This document shows positions 1 through 6,562 of a stretch of 12,888 nt of DNA, one piece after another. The translations under genes were made by a program, and so were the position numbers. This DNA comes from Actinomycetota bacterium (GTDB taxonomy: Bacteria; Actinomycetota; Actinomycetes; Nanopelagicales; Nanopelagicaceae): the NCBI GenBank assembly GCA_002737595.1, contig NSHZ01000041.1, positions 1-12,888 of the forward strand. The letters run 5' to 3'. The notes beneath the pieces were generated by a model, which did not search any database, was not told the DNA's origin, and saw only the letters and a program-made list of their open reading frames with translations. How positions within the stretch are numbered: the first letter of the stretch is position 1; every line of letters begins with the position of its first letter.

Positions 1-1
1 C

Positions 2-475
2 AATCGCGTGATCACTATTGAAGAGGTATTCGAATTAGATCCACATGTGCGTGACTTGGTCGCACTCCAAACGCGAGAGGCGACACATGGAGGAGAAGAC
101 GCTATTGACCTCCGTCGATTAGTCAAAGAAGCGCTGCGCATGCGTCCCTCTCGAATTGTGGTGGGCGAAGTTCGAGGCGCTGAAGCACTCGATCTCTTAA
201 TCGCATTGAACGCCGGAATACCGGGGGCGGCAAGTATTCATGCGAACTCAGCCGAAGAAGCAATCGAGAAATTGAGATTACTCCCGTTGCTCGCCGGTGA
301 GAACCTTCCACTTAATTTTATCAACTCACTTATTGGGAGAGTGATTGATGCAGTTGTTCATTTGGCGATTGATGCGGAGAGTGGCGATCGATTTGTATCA
401 GAAATTATGAGCATCGACTGGTGTGACGGTTCAATGCAGTATTCGCATCGCCGCCGTAGGTCGCAGGTGTCATGA
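2..475 (+). CDS. tadA: Tad/CpaF pilus ATPase, C-terminal part (5' truncated)
   Basis: This is the C-terminal 157 residues of the secretion ATPase that powers assembly of Tad (type IVc, Flp) pili at the inner face of the membrane. The reading frame is open to the left edge, so the gene begins outside the window and the GTG at 8 is internal. Visible motifs are the Walker-B/His-box region: a basic helix (RLVKEALRMRPSR), then RIVVGEVRG, then ALNAGIPGAASIHANS, followed by KLRLLPLLAGEN, which is typical of the actinobacterial TadA/CpaF branch. The Walker-A region lies off the window. The stop TGA at 473-475 overlaps the ATG of the next gene in an ATGA junction, implying translational coupling. The family is clear. 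The symbol tadA is chosen over cpaF or a T2SS GspE name because of the TadB/C/E genes that follow. Confidence 0.9.
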   Translation, partial: NRVITIEEVFELDPHVRDLVALQTREATHGGEDAIDLRRLVKEALRMRPSRIVVGEVRGAEALDLLIALNAGIPGAASIHANSAEEAIEKLRLLPLLAGENLPLNFINSLIGRVIDAVVHLAIDAESGDRFVSEIMSIDWCDGSMQYSHRRRRSQVS

Positions 476-1038
476 TGAAGAGTTCCATGATTCACGAGAG
501 TACGAAAGTAATTCCAGAACGTGAATGGCCGGCAACTTTTGAGTACCTCGCGTCCAACCTACGAAGTGGCATGCCCATTCCACAAGCGCTCTCGGCGCTG
601 GCTGAACGCGGGAGCAATGAAATGAAGGCCATCTTCCGAAACGTGCGGCGCGATCTTGCATTAGGTATGCCCCTCGAGGCGGCAACCTACTTACTGAAGA
701 AGAGTCACCATGGTGATCGGCTTCGGCATATCTTGCTTCTCGGCCGCGAAGTGGGGGTGGATCATCTTCCCGAACTTCTCCTCATTTCGGCGCGCTTTAT
801 TCGTCGCGATATTGAGGTCAAGGAGGAAGTGAAGGTTCGACAAGGCTGGGTACGAAATGGTGCTCGGCTGGGGTTGGTTGCGCCGTGGGCGATCTTGCTC
901 TTGCTCATGACTCGATCAAGCACTCGAGTGGCGATGTTTACCACCGCTGGTGGGGCGGTGATCGCTTCTGGGGCAGGGGCATGCGTTGTTGCGGCGTGGT
1001 GGATGAAGCGTGCCTCGCAGATTCCTGGGATCAACTGA
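472..1038 (+). CDS. tadB: TadB-like inner-membrane platform protein (type II secretion F family)
   Basis: This 188-aa protein is probably one of the two polytopic platform proteins of the Tad pilus machine, TadB, which transmit ATPase motion to the pilin. Residues about 18-125 form a single T2SSF helical domain (LASNLRSGMPIPQALSALAERG, then LGMPLEAA and LLLGREVGVDHLPELL). Two hydrophobic segments follow at about 131-147 and 155-177. It starts at the ATG overlapping the tadA stop; the adjacent ATG at 475 is an equally possible start. TadB proteins usually carry an N-terminal membrane segment before the T2SSF domain. None is visible here, so this is a short version. Its stop overlaps the start of tadC. 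Family assignment rests on the T2SSF pattern plus context. Confidence 0.8.
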   Translation: MMKSSMIHESTKVIPEREWPATFEYLASNLRSGMPIPQALSALAERGSNEMKAIFRNVRRDLALGMPLEAATYLLKKSHHGDRLRHILLLGREVGVDHLPELLLISARFIRRDIEVKEEVKVRQGWVRNGARLGLVAPWAILLLLMTRSSTRVAMFTTAGGAVIASGAGACVVAAWWMKRASQIPGIN

Positions 1039-1856
1039 TGTCTCTTCTCCTGGCCGTAGTCCTACTGGCGACGGGCCTTACGATGAACGCAACTAATCGC
1101 CACGATACAGAGAAGTGGATGATGCAGTCGCTCGCCCCTTTTATCCGTGAAGTGGATCCTTTCCTATTAGATTCCACACCAGTTGATCAGGCACATTTAC
1201 GATCTGCTGGGATCATCACTCTTGAAGAGCAGCGCACACATTTCAAGACTCGAAGGCAGACAGTAGGAATTGGTGCGGTTATAGGCGCGTTAATTTCGTT
1301 AGCAGCCAATAGCGCACTTCTGACGATCATCTTCTCAACCCTCATGGCTGCAGGATTCGCACTTATCGCAGACAAATGGCGATTGCGGCGACGAGAAAAA
1401 CGTTTCCAGATGGAGCTTCGACAGGACTTTCCAGATGTAGTCGAACAGATTGCGCTCTCGGCGGTGGCTGGTGAGAGCATTTTCTTTGCCCTTCGTCGAG
1501 TGGCGCTAGATTCTTCAACCCTCTCGCGTTCTCTCTCGGATGTGGTGTACAAGGTAGAGCGTGGGGAGGCGCTGATGGAGGTACTTACTCACTGGGCGCA
1601 TTGGTATCGGATTCCTGGTGGCGATCGCCTGGTGGACGCGCTCTTGATCTCGCAGGTACATGGTTCACCGCTAGCGCCGCTCTTGCTTAATCACGCACAT
1701 GAGGTTCGAGAGGAGAGTCGGCGCGCTCTGCTGGAAGCCTGTGGGAAGAGTGAAATTGCGATGGCGATTCCGGTGGTCTTCTTGATCTTGCCGGTGACAG
1801 TGCTCTTTGCGCTCTATCCAAGTTTGGCGCAACTCAACTTGATGGCCTTCGGATGA
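1038..1856 (+). CDS. tadC: TadC-like inner-membrane platform protein (type II secretion F family)
   Basis: This 272-aa protein is the likely second platform subunit of the Tad pilus, paralogous to TadB. It has an N-terminal hydrophobic segment (1-16), a double hydrophobic stretch at about 75-112 followed by a basic RLRRREKRF loop, a T2SSF domain from about 128 (LRQDFPDVVEQIALSAVAGESIFFAL) to 235, and a final membrane helix at about 240-260. The frame is open upstream to 885, but the ATG at 1038 is preferred: it makes a TGATG overlap with the tadB stop, and it puts a membrane helix at the N terminus. The extra upstream residues (rich in Trp, His, Cys and Arg) only mirror the other frame of tadB. 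29 bases separate it from the pilin gene. Confidence 0.85.
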   Translation: MSLLLAVVLLATGLTMNATNRHDTEKWMMQSLAPFIREVDPFLLDSTPVDQAHLRSAGIITLEEQRTHFKTRRQTVGIGAVIGALISLAANSALLTIIFSTLMAAGFALIADKWRLRRREKRFQMELRQDFPDVVEQIALSAVAGESIFFALRRVALDSSTLSRSLSDVVYKVERGEALMEVLTHWAHWYRIPGGDRLVDALLISQVHGSPLAPLLLNHAHEVREESRRALLEACGKSEIAMAIPVVFLILPVTVLFALYPSLAQLNLMAFG

Positions 1857-1885
1857 ACCACCCCCTACAAATATAGGAGATAGCC

Positions 1886-2095
1886 ATGGAAACGATCTAT
1901 CGGAATGTCTTTGGATGCATGTTTTGGATCCGCCGGAGAGTGGTGGAGCCGATGAAGAATTCTCGAGGTGATGTGCCCGGTTGGGTACTCGTGGTTTTGA
2001 TGACCGCTGGATTAGTGACTGTGCTCTGGGCAGTGGCTGGACCACGACTCTCGGCAATGCTCTCTAGGTCACTTGATGCGGTCTCCTCTCAATAA
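1886..2095 (+). CDS. small Flp-like pilin candidate of the Tad operon
   Basis: This 69-aa protein has one membrane helix (about 33-52, GWVLVVLMTAGLVTVLWAVAG), a basic N-terminal part ending in the prepilin-like RG at 27-28, and a short amphipathic tail (PRLSAMLSRSLDAVSSQ). A tiny single-helix protein between tadC and tadE is where actinobacterial Tad loci carry their Flp-like major pilin, so I infer it is the pilus subunit. It lacks the usual Glu5-Tyr6 pair after the cleavage Gly. The start at 1886 has a good Shine-Dalgarno (TAGGAGA, 1874-1880). A second ATG at 1952, with GGTGGAG just before it, would give a 47-aa form beginning MKNSRG. The 29-bp gap before it is the longest within the Tad operon, with an A/T-rich patch (TACAAATAT, 1866-1874) that might be a weak promoter. 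Confidence 0.65.
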   Translation: METIYRNVFGCMFWIRRRVVEPMKNSRGDVPGWVLVVLMTAGLVTVLWAVAGPRLSAMLSRSLDAVSSQ

Positions 2096-2480
2096 GTCGG
2101 CGCCGCATAAGTCGGTACCGCGCAGAATTCGGCACATGCTCGTTGAAGAACGAGGAAATGTCGAGTCCTTCTTAGTACTTGTGCCGCTCACCTTGCTCTT
2201 TCTTGGCGTACTGACGTTGCTTCTCTTTCTTCAAATTCGCATCAGCGCTCTGGGGGTGGCCATGACGTTGGCGCGCGAAGTTTCCCTCTCAACTCACTAT
2301 GAAGAGAGCAAACGTGCCGCGCATTCCAAATTGCAACAAGTGGGTGTGATGGAACCAATCAACATTAGTTTTGAAAACGGAGTTTCAGTCGGATTGCAGA
2401 CGGTCGTGGTGATTATCAAAGGCCGTACGGCCGTGGGGATTCCAATCTCTCTCGAAGTGAGCGTGGCGGTGGAGCAGTAG
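2076..2480 (+). CDS. TadE-like minor pseudopilin
   Basis: This 134-aa protein has a basic N-terminal leader, a prepilin-type junction EERG-NVES (Gly27, Glu30), one membrane helix at about 32-53 (FLVLVPLTLLFLGVLTLLLF), and an extracytoplasmic beta-rich domain (about 90-134). That is the TadE/TadG-like architecture: minor pilins processed by the prepilin peptidase and needed for pilus assembly. The start is taken as the ATG at 2076, overlapping the pilin gene by 20 bases. A TTG lies directly upstream at 2073, and an ATG at 2136 (MLVEERGNV) is possible but has no visible ribosome site. No TadF or TadG follows. The operon ends here, tail to tail with zur, with stops two bases apart. The family is recognised by its N-terminal half; the C-terminal half is not distinctive. 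Confidence 0.7.
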   Translation: MRSPLNKSAPHKSVPRRIRHMLVEERGNVESFLVLVPLTLLFLGVLTLLLFLQIRISALGVAMTLAREVSLSTHYEESKRAAHSKLQQVGVMEPINISFENGVSVGLQTVVVIIKGRTAVGIPISLEVSVAVEQ

Positions 2481-2482
2481 GC

Positions 2483-2866
2483 CTAAACGCACTCCCGGCA
2501 TGTTCCGAAAATTTCCAATCGATGTTCCATTTCACTAAAGCCTTCGCTTGCGCCCAGTCGTTCGGCGAGCGCCTCGGCTTCCGGTGCTTGGAATTCCACA
2601 CTCTTGCCACACTTGCGACAGAGCAAGTGGTGATGATGGTATGGTCCGCAGAGCCGAAAGCGTGATTCGCCATCGTTGTCAATGAATACATCAAGATCAC
2701 CATCGTTTACTAAATCACTGAGCGCGCGGTAAATCGTCGAAAGCCCAACTTTGGAGCTTTCCATTTCCGCGTAGAGCTCTTTCGCGCTGATGAATTCTTT
2801 TCTTTGTTTCAGAAAATCAATAATTGCTCTGCGTTGTCGGGTGTTGCGCTTAGTTGGTGTACTCAT
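2483..2866 (-). CDS. zur: Fur-family zinc uptake repressor (Zur/FurB)
   Basis: This 127-aa Fur-family repressor probably senses zinc and shuts off zinc uptake genes. Residues 10-60 form the winged helix (RQRRAIIDFL, then LSTIYRALSDLVNDG). The dimerisation half carries the metal ligands: HHHH at 77-80, structural-zinc cysteines C83/C86 (LLCRKCG) and C123/C126 (FGTCRECV), plus C73. The run RLCGPYHHHHLLCRKCG and the EIFGTCRECV tail closely resemble mycobacterial FurB/Zur rather than FurA. It starts at an ATG two bases after the stop of the ZIP permease gene, so both are read from one minus-strand transcript. That linkage to a zinc-type transporter supports Zur over Fur, PerR or Nur. It likely binds the inverted repeat at 3618-3649 and so regulates itself. 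Confidence 0.82.
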   Translation of the reverse strand: MSTPTKRNTRQRRAIIDFLKQRKEFISAKELYAEMESSKVGLSTIYRALSDLVNDGDLDVFIDNDGESRFRLCGPYHHHHLLCRKCGKSVEFQAPEAEALAERLGASEGFSEMEHRLEIFGTCRECV

Positions 2867-2868
2867 CG

Positions 2869-3609
2869 TTAAGCCGATTCGCCCACCGAAACAATACCGA
2901 ACATCACTACGACGCCAAGGAGCGTTGCCAATAACGTCCAGCGCGATGGGTGGTTGCTATGCGCTTCTGGAAGTACGTGTGAGGTACTGAGGTAGACCAA
3001 AAATCCGGCAAAGAGGGCGAGATAGATACCGAGGAGCGGTTCGCTCAAAGTGAGATACGTGCCGATCGTGGCACCAAGCAAACGAGCGACGCCGTCAAGT
3101 GCTAAGAGTGTGATGGCTTTCGTACGCCACCGTCCGCTCCGGATCAATAACATGACAGTGTTGAGTCCATCGGTGAACGCATGCGAGATCACCGCGATGG
3201 CCACTGCAAAGCCAACAGAGTTACTCACTTGGAAAGCGAGACCGACGCCGACACCATCAAGGAAGACGTGGATTACCATGGCGCCGGCTCCCACGAGTCC
3301 GGTACTGAGGCGAGTATGTGAGTGACCGTCGCCGTAATCAGAGTCGGCTGGTTCATGACTTCCAAAGAAACGCTCCATCAAGTGGAGTGCGAGAAATCCG
3401 ACCACGAAGGCGACCATCGGGGTTGGAATGCCGGCCAGGTGATTCTCATTGAGCTGGAGAACTTCGGGGATCAGGTCGAATGCGACGAGCCCCAAGAGCA
3501 ACCCTGCGGAGAGTCCGAGGAGTAAGTGCATGCGATCTCGGGAACGGAGCGCGAGGAAGCCACCGAGAGCCGTTGCGAGTACTGTGATCAGCGTTATCAA
3601 GATGGCCAT
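2869..3609 (-). CDS. ZIP-family metal permease (probable zinc importer)
   Basis: This 246-aa polytopic membrane protein of the ZIP family is probably a zinc (or other divalent metal) importer. It has about eight hydrophobic segments, a His-containing loop (DGHSH, 94-98), the metal-site helix IV motif H114-VFL-D118-G, and helix V motif H143-AFT-D147-G. These correspond to the HNxxEG/HExxHE-type transport sites, with Asp in place of the usual Glu. The C-terminal helix motif HVLPEAH is at 211-217. The frame is open up to 3804, but the ATG at 3609 is chosen. It begins directly with a membrane helix, and a promoter-like TTGACA-16-TAGCCT pair ends seven bases before it, the spacing expected of a leaderless transcript. 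Starting further upstream would run through the operator and into the opposite gene. An ATG at 3678 is the main alternative. Confidence 0.82.
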   Translation of the reverse strand: MAILITLITVLATALGGFLALRSRDRMHLLLGLSAGLLLGLVAFDLIPEVLQLNENHLAGIPTPMVAFVVGFLALHLMERFFGSHEPADSDYGDGHSHTRLSTGLVGAGAMVIHVFLDGVGVGLAFQVSNSVGFAVAIAVISHAFTDGLNTVMLLIRSGRWRTKAITLLALDGVARLLGATIGTYLTLSEPLLGIYLALFAGFLVYLSTSHVLPEAHSNHPSRWTLLATLLGVVVMFGIVSVGESA

Positions 3610-3616
3610 ATCGTCG

Positions 3617-3644
3617 AGGCTATTGAAATGGGTACCATTGTCAA
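3617..3644 (-). promoter_or_regulatory. candidate promoter of ZIP-zur, probably leaderless
   Basis: On the minus strand TTGACA (3644-3639) is followed after 16 bases by TAGCCT (3622-3617), a TAnnnT -10 match. It ends seven bases before the ATG at 3609, so transcription would begin at or next to the start codon. No Shine-Dalgarno is present, consistent with a leaderless mRNA. The -35 is a consensus match and the -10 is weak. Both lie inside the inverted repeat. Confidence 0.45.
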
Positions 3645-3649
3645 TAGCC
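3618..3649. promoter_or_regulatory. 32-bp inverted repeat, candidate Zur operator
   Basis: The left arm GGCTATTGAAATGGGT and the right arm, read on the other strand, GGCTATTGACAATGGT agree at 13 of 16 positions. The first nine bases are identical and there is no spacer. The core halves TGAAATGG and TGACAATGG resemble Fur/Zur-type half sites (TGA-N-AATG pattern) of actinobacteria. The repeat fills most of the 58-bp gap between the divergent ZIP-zur and ABM-glyS transcription units and covers the ZIP promoter elements. A repressor bound here would block that promoter. No T-run follows on either strand, so it is not a terminator. Zur binding is inferred from the neighbouring zur gene. Confidence 0.6.
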
Positions 3650-3667
3650 GCTTGTAGGGGGTCCCTG

Positions 3668-4003
3668 ATGTTCGCCATCGCTCGATTCTCATCGGCCTCT
3701 ATTGCGCCGTGGAGTGAGGCCGAGCTCTTCACCCACGCCCGATCGGCCCTTGAATTACTAGCCACCCGCCCGGGATACCTCGGCGGCCGTTTTGGGGTGG
3801 CCACTGACCAAGATTTTGATCGGGCCAGCGGGTCAGAGCCGCTTTCGATCTATGCGCTGGTGACGGAGTGGGAGAACGTGGGCTCATATCGACGGGCCCT
3901 TTCAGGATTTGAGATCAAAATGGAGGTCGTTCCGCTCCTCTCTCGGGCGCTAGATGAGCCCGGAGGCTTCGAGGAAATCGCTCTCACTGCTGATTCCGAG
4001 TAA
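3668..4003 (+). CDS. small ABM-fold (antibiotic biosynthesis monooxygenase-like) protein
   Basis: This 111-aa soluble protein has the pattern of the ferredoxin-like ABM superfamily: an N-terminal strand (MFAIARF), a helix with [16 protein letters not shown], a strand with LYSALVTEW-like composition ([20 protein letters not shown]), and a C-terminal [23 protein letters not shown] segment. The family includes small oxygenases and haem-related proteins, but many members have no known activity. No catalytic function can be assigned from sequence. The ATG at 3668 has an AGGGGG ribosome site at 3655-3660, and the frame upstream runs antisense through the ZIP gene, so it is not coding. It sits 67 bases before glyS and head-to-head with the ZIP gene, sharing its operator region. 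Confidence 0.72.
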   Translation: MFAIARFSSASIAPWSEAELFTHARSALELLATRPGYLGGRFGVATDQDFDRASGSEPLSIYALVTEWENVGSYRRALSGFEIKMEVVPLLSRALDEPGGFEEIALTADSE

Positions 4004-4070
4004 AATCTTCCAAAAGCGCCTTGCGAAATCTCGTGCGCCGCCGACAACCAGCCGGATGGAGATCACGCTC

Positions 4071-5447
4071 ATGGCAGATCGTTTAGAAACTATCGTCAGC
4101 CTCTCAAAGCGACGGGGCTTTGTTTACCCCTCGTCAGAGATCTACGGAGGTCTGCGCGCCTCTTGGGATTACGGCCCCTTGGGTATCGAATTAAAGAACA
4201 ACGTGAAGCGTCAGTGGTGGAAGTCCATGATCACTCAACGCGAAGATGTCGTGGGATTAGATTCCTGTGTCATCCTCGCGAAAGAAGTCTGGGAAGCTTC
4301 CGGTCACGTCGCTACTTTCTCTGATCCACTCACCGAGTGCATTTCGTGCCACAAACGTTACCGCGCCGATCACTTGGAAGAGGCATACGAAGCTAAACAT
4401 AAGAAGCCAGCTGCATCGCTTGCCGAAATCAATTGCCCCAACTGTGGCACTAAGGGTCAGTTTACTGATCCGCGCCAATTCTCTGGGCTCTTAAAAACGT
4501 ATTTGGGGCCGGTAGAAGATGAGAGTGGTCTCGCATACCTTCGCCCAGAAACTGCGCAAGGAATCTTTATTAACTTCGGAAACGTATCGACCACTTCGCG
4601 CAAGAAGCCACCGTTTGGTATCGGCCAGATCGGAAAATCTTTCCGCAACGAAATCACACCTGGAAACTTCATCTTCCGCACCCGTGAATTTGAACAAATG
4701 GAGATGGAATTCTTTGTGGTGCCTGGCACTGACGAAGAGTGGCATCAATATTGGATCGATACTCGTCTTGCTTGGTACAAGGACCTCGGCGTCAATCCAG
4801 ATCGCCTGCGCATCTTCGATCATCCAAAAGAGAAACTTTCCCATTACTCAAAGCGCACTGCAGATATTGAATACAAGTTTGAATTTACCGGCACCGATTG
4901 GGGTGAGCTCGAAGGTATCGCTAACCGTACGGATTTCGATCTGAAGGCACACTCTGAAGCATCCGGCCAGGATCTATCTTGGTTTGATCAAGAATCCGGT
5001 GAGCGCTGGGTGCCTTATGTCATCGAACCTGCAGCAGGTGTGGATCGTTGCTCACTTACATTCTTGCTCGATGCTTATGCTGAAGATGAGGCGCCAAACT
5101 CGAAGGGTGGCGTCGATAAGCGCGTTGTCTTGCGCCTTGATCATCGACTTGCTCCAGTCAAGATCGCCGTTCTTCCACTGAGTCGTAACGCAGATCTTTC
5201 GCCCAAGGCACGCGATCTTGCTGCGGCGCTTCGCAAGAATTGGAATGTGGAATTTGATGATGCTGGTGCCATCGGTCGCCGCTACCGTCGACAAGACGAG
5301 ATTGGTACGCCTTTCTGTATCACTATCGACTTTGAGACTTTGGATGATCAAGCGGTCACTATTCGCGAACGCGACACCATGGTGCAGGAGCGAATCTCTC
5401 TCGATCAGGTGGAGCAATGGTTAACCCCCAAACTTCTCGGTTGCTAA
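4071..5447 (+). CDS. glyS: glycyl-tRNA synthetase, single-chain (alpha2) type
   Basis: This cytoplasmic class II enzyme charges tRNA-Gly with glycine. It has 458 aa, normal for the single-chain dimeric GlyRS. The N-terminal [25 protein letters not shown] (15-38) is the family signature. A zinc knuckle is formed by C90/C93 (CISCHKRY) and C122/C125 (CPNCG). [12 protein letters not shown] (158-169), motif 2 [25 protein letters not shown] (191-215) and motif 3 [14 protein letters not shown] (323-336) complete the active site. Residues 360-452 are the anticodon-binding domain ([10 protein letters not shown] to TVRERD-like TIRERDTM). The ATG at 4071, with GGAG at 4058-4061, is chosen. Longer readings run back into the ABM gene and do not look like GlyRS. 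It overlaps dusB by 31 bases. The name glyQS is also used for this type. Confidence 0.96.
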   Translation: MADRLETIVSLSKRRGFVYPSSEIYGGLRASWDYGPLGIELKNNVKRQWWKSMITQREDVVGLDSCVILAKEVWEASGHVATFSDPLTECISCHKRYRADHLEEAYEAKHKKPAASLAEINCPNCGTKGQFTDPRQFSGLLKTYLGPVEDESGLAYLRPETAQGIFINFGNVSTTSRKKPPFGIGQIGKSFRNEITPGNFIFRTREFEQMEMEFFVVPGTDEEWHQYWIDTRLAWYKDLGVNPDRLRIFDHPKEKLSHYSKRTADIEYKFEFTGTDWGELEGIANRTDFDLKAHSEASGQDLSWFDQESGERWVPYVIEPAAGVDRCSLTFLLDAYAEDEAPNSKGGVDKRVVLRLDHRLAPVKIAVLPLSRNADLSPKARDLAAALRKNWNVEFDDAGAIGRRYRRQDEIGTPFCITIDFETLDDQAVTIRERDTMVQERISLDQVEQWLTPKLLGC

Positions 5448-6562
5448 TCGGGCAGACCGAGATTTCGCCGCCAGTAGTTTTGGCGCCGATGGCGGGCATC
5501 ACCAACGCTGGATTTCGCACGCTCTGTCGTGAACAAGGTGCTGGCCTTTTTGTTTCAGAAATGGTGACGGCTCGCGCGCTTGTAGAGCGTCATCCAGAGA
5601 CGCTGCGCATGATTAAGCCAGCACCGGGGGAGAGCCCACGTAGCGTGCAGCTATATGCGGTTGCACCCAACACGGTGCGCGATGCCGTTCTCATGCTCTG
5701 CAGTGAAGGGTTAGTTGACCATATCGATCTAAATTTCGGTTGCCCAGTGCCTAAGGTCACTCGCAAAGGTGGTGGGTCTGCTCTTCCTTATAAGCGTCGT
5801 CTCTTTAGTGCAATCGTGAGCGCAGCTGTTGATGCAGCTAAACCATTTGATATTCCCGTTACCGTCAAAATGCGTAAAGGTATTGACGACGATCACCTCA
5901 CATTCTTGGAAGCTGGACGTATCGCGGCCGATGTTGGCGTGCATTGGGTATCGCTACACGGTCGTACCGCGGCGCAAATGTATGGCGGTAAAGCGGATTG
6001 GAACGCCATCGCAGCGCTCGTGGCTGAATTGCAGCCGTACGGGACGCCCGTGCTGGGTAACGGTGATATTTGGAGCGCTCCGGATGCGCTGCGCATGATG
6101 GAGGAGACCGGATGCGCCGGAGTTGTTGTCGGTCGTGGATGCTTAGGTAGGCCATGGCTCTTCGCCGAACTCGCGGCTGCATTTGCCGGGCGCCCCATTC
6201 CGGAAGCGCCGAAATTAGCAGAGGTTGGTGGGGTGATGTTGCGCCATGCCCACCTCCTGGCTTCGTACTTTGAAGATGAATTACGTGGATGCCGTGATTT
6301 TCGCAAGCATGTGGCGTGGTACCTCAAAGGTTTCTCGGTGAAGAATCATTTGCGCGTGGGTCTGGCAGAAGTCTCGACCTTGGCGGAAATGGCCACCATG
6401 ATCGATGAGTTGGAAGGTGATCAAGATTTCCCCACTGCAATAGCGATGGGTCCACGTGGGCGTACCACCACCACGCGTGCAGTGAGCCTTCCGGAGAATT
6501 GGTTACTCGATCGCGATGCCATGCCGCTTATCTCGGCAGATGAGGCGATCTCCGGTGGCTAG
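5417..6562 (+). CDS. dusB: tRNA-dihydrouridine synthase (DusB family)
   Basis: This 381-aa FMN- and NADPH-dependent enzyme reduces uridine to dihydrouridine in the D-loop of tRNAs. It is a TIM barrel beginning [19 protein letters not shown] (20-38). The catalytic cysteine motif is [22 protein letters not shown] (102-123, Cys109). FMN and phosphate-binding segments are VTVKMRKG (K151), [13 protein letters not shown] (179-191), GNGDIWS (214-220) and [13 protein letters not shown] (235-247). The ATG at 5417 lies inside the end of glyS, with a GGTGGAG ribosome site at 5408-5414, so translation is probably coupled. Its stop overlaps the start of dgt. DusB is preferred over DusA or DusC by the [16 protein letters not shown] motif and the actinobacterial glyS-dusB-dgt-dnaG context. 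Confidence 0.92.
   Translation: MVNPQTSRLLIGQTEISPPVVLAPMAGITNAGFRTLCREQGAGLFVSEMVTARALVERHPETLRMIKPAPGESPRSVQLYAVAPNTVRDAVLMLCSEGLVDHIDLNFGCPVPKVTRKGGGSALPYKRRLFSAIVSAAVDAAKPFDIPVTVKMRKGIDDDHLTFLEAGRIAADVGVHWVSLHGRTAAQMYGGKADWNAIAALVAELQPYGTPVLGNGDIWSAPDALRMMEETGCAGVVVGRGCLGRPWLFAELAAAFAGRPIPEAPKLAEVGGVMLRHAHLLASYFEDELRGCRDFRKHVAWYLKGFSVKNHLRVGLAEVSTLAEMATMIDELEGDQDFPTAIAMGPRGRTTTTRAVSLPENWLLDRDAMPLISADEAISGG

Noticed and set aside
885..1037. Upstream start for TadC
   Set aside because: It lies wholly inside tadB in another frame and yields a Trp/His/Cys-rich peptide; the ATG at 1038 overlaps the tadB stop as in the other junctions.
3449..3667. Longer N terminus for the ABM-like protein
   Set aside because: This stretch is the antisense of the ZIP permease gene and has low-complexity basic composition; the ABM fold begins at 3668.
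3610..3804. N-terminal extension of the ZIP permease (open frame up to 3804)
   Set aside because: The extra residues are polar and non-membrane, the DNA encodes the ABM protein on the other strand, and the extension would cover the operator and promoter.
3954..4070. Longer N terminus for GlyRS
   Set aside because: It reads through the end of the ABM gene, has no family similarity, and the ATG at 4071 has a proper ribosome site and begins like other GlyRS proteins.
4004..4070. T-box or other aminoacyl-tRNA leader ahead of glyS
   Set aside because: 67 bases is too short for a T-box, and no specifier or antiterminator stem is visible.
5893..6327. Long minus-strand open frame within dusB
   Set aside because: It is antisense to strongly conserved dusB motifs, shows repetitive Ala/Pro/Ser/Arg composition and has no recognisable domain; it is a shadow of codon bias.
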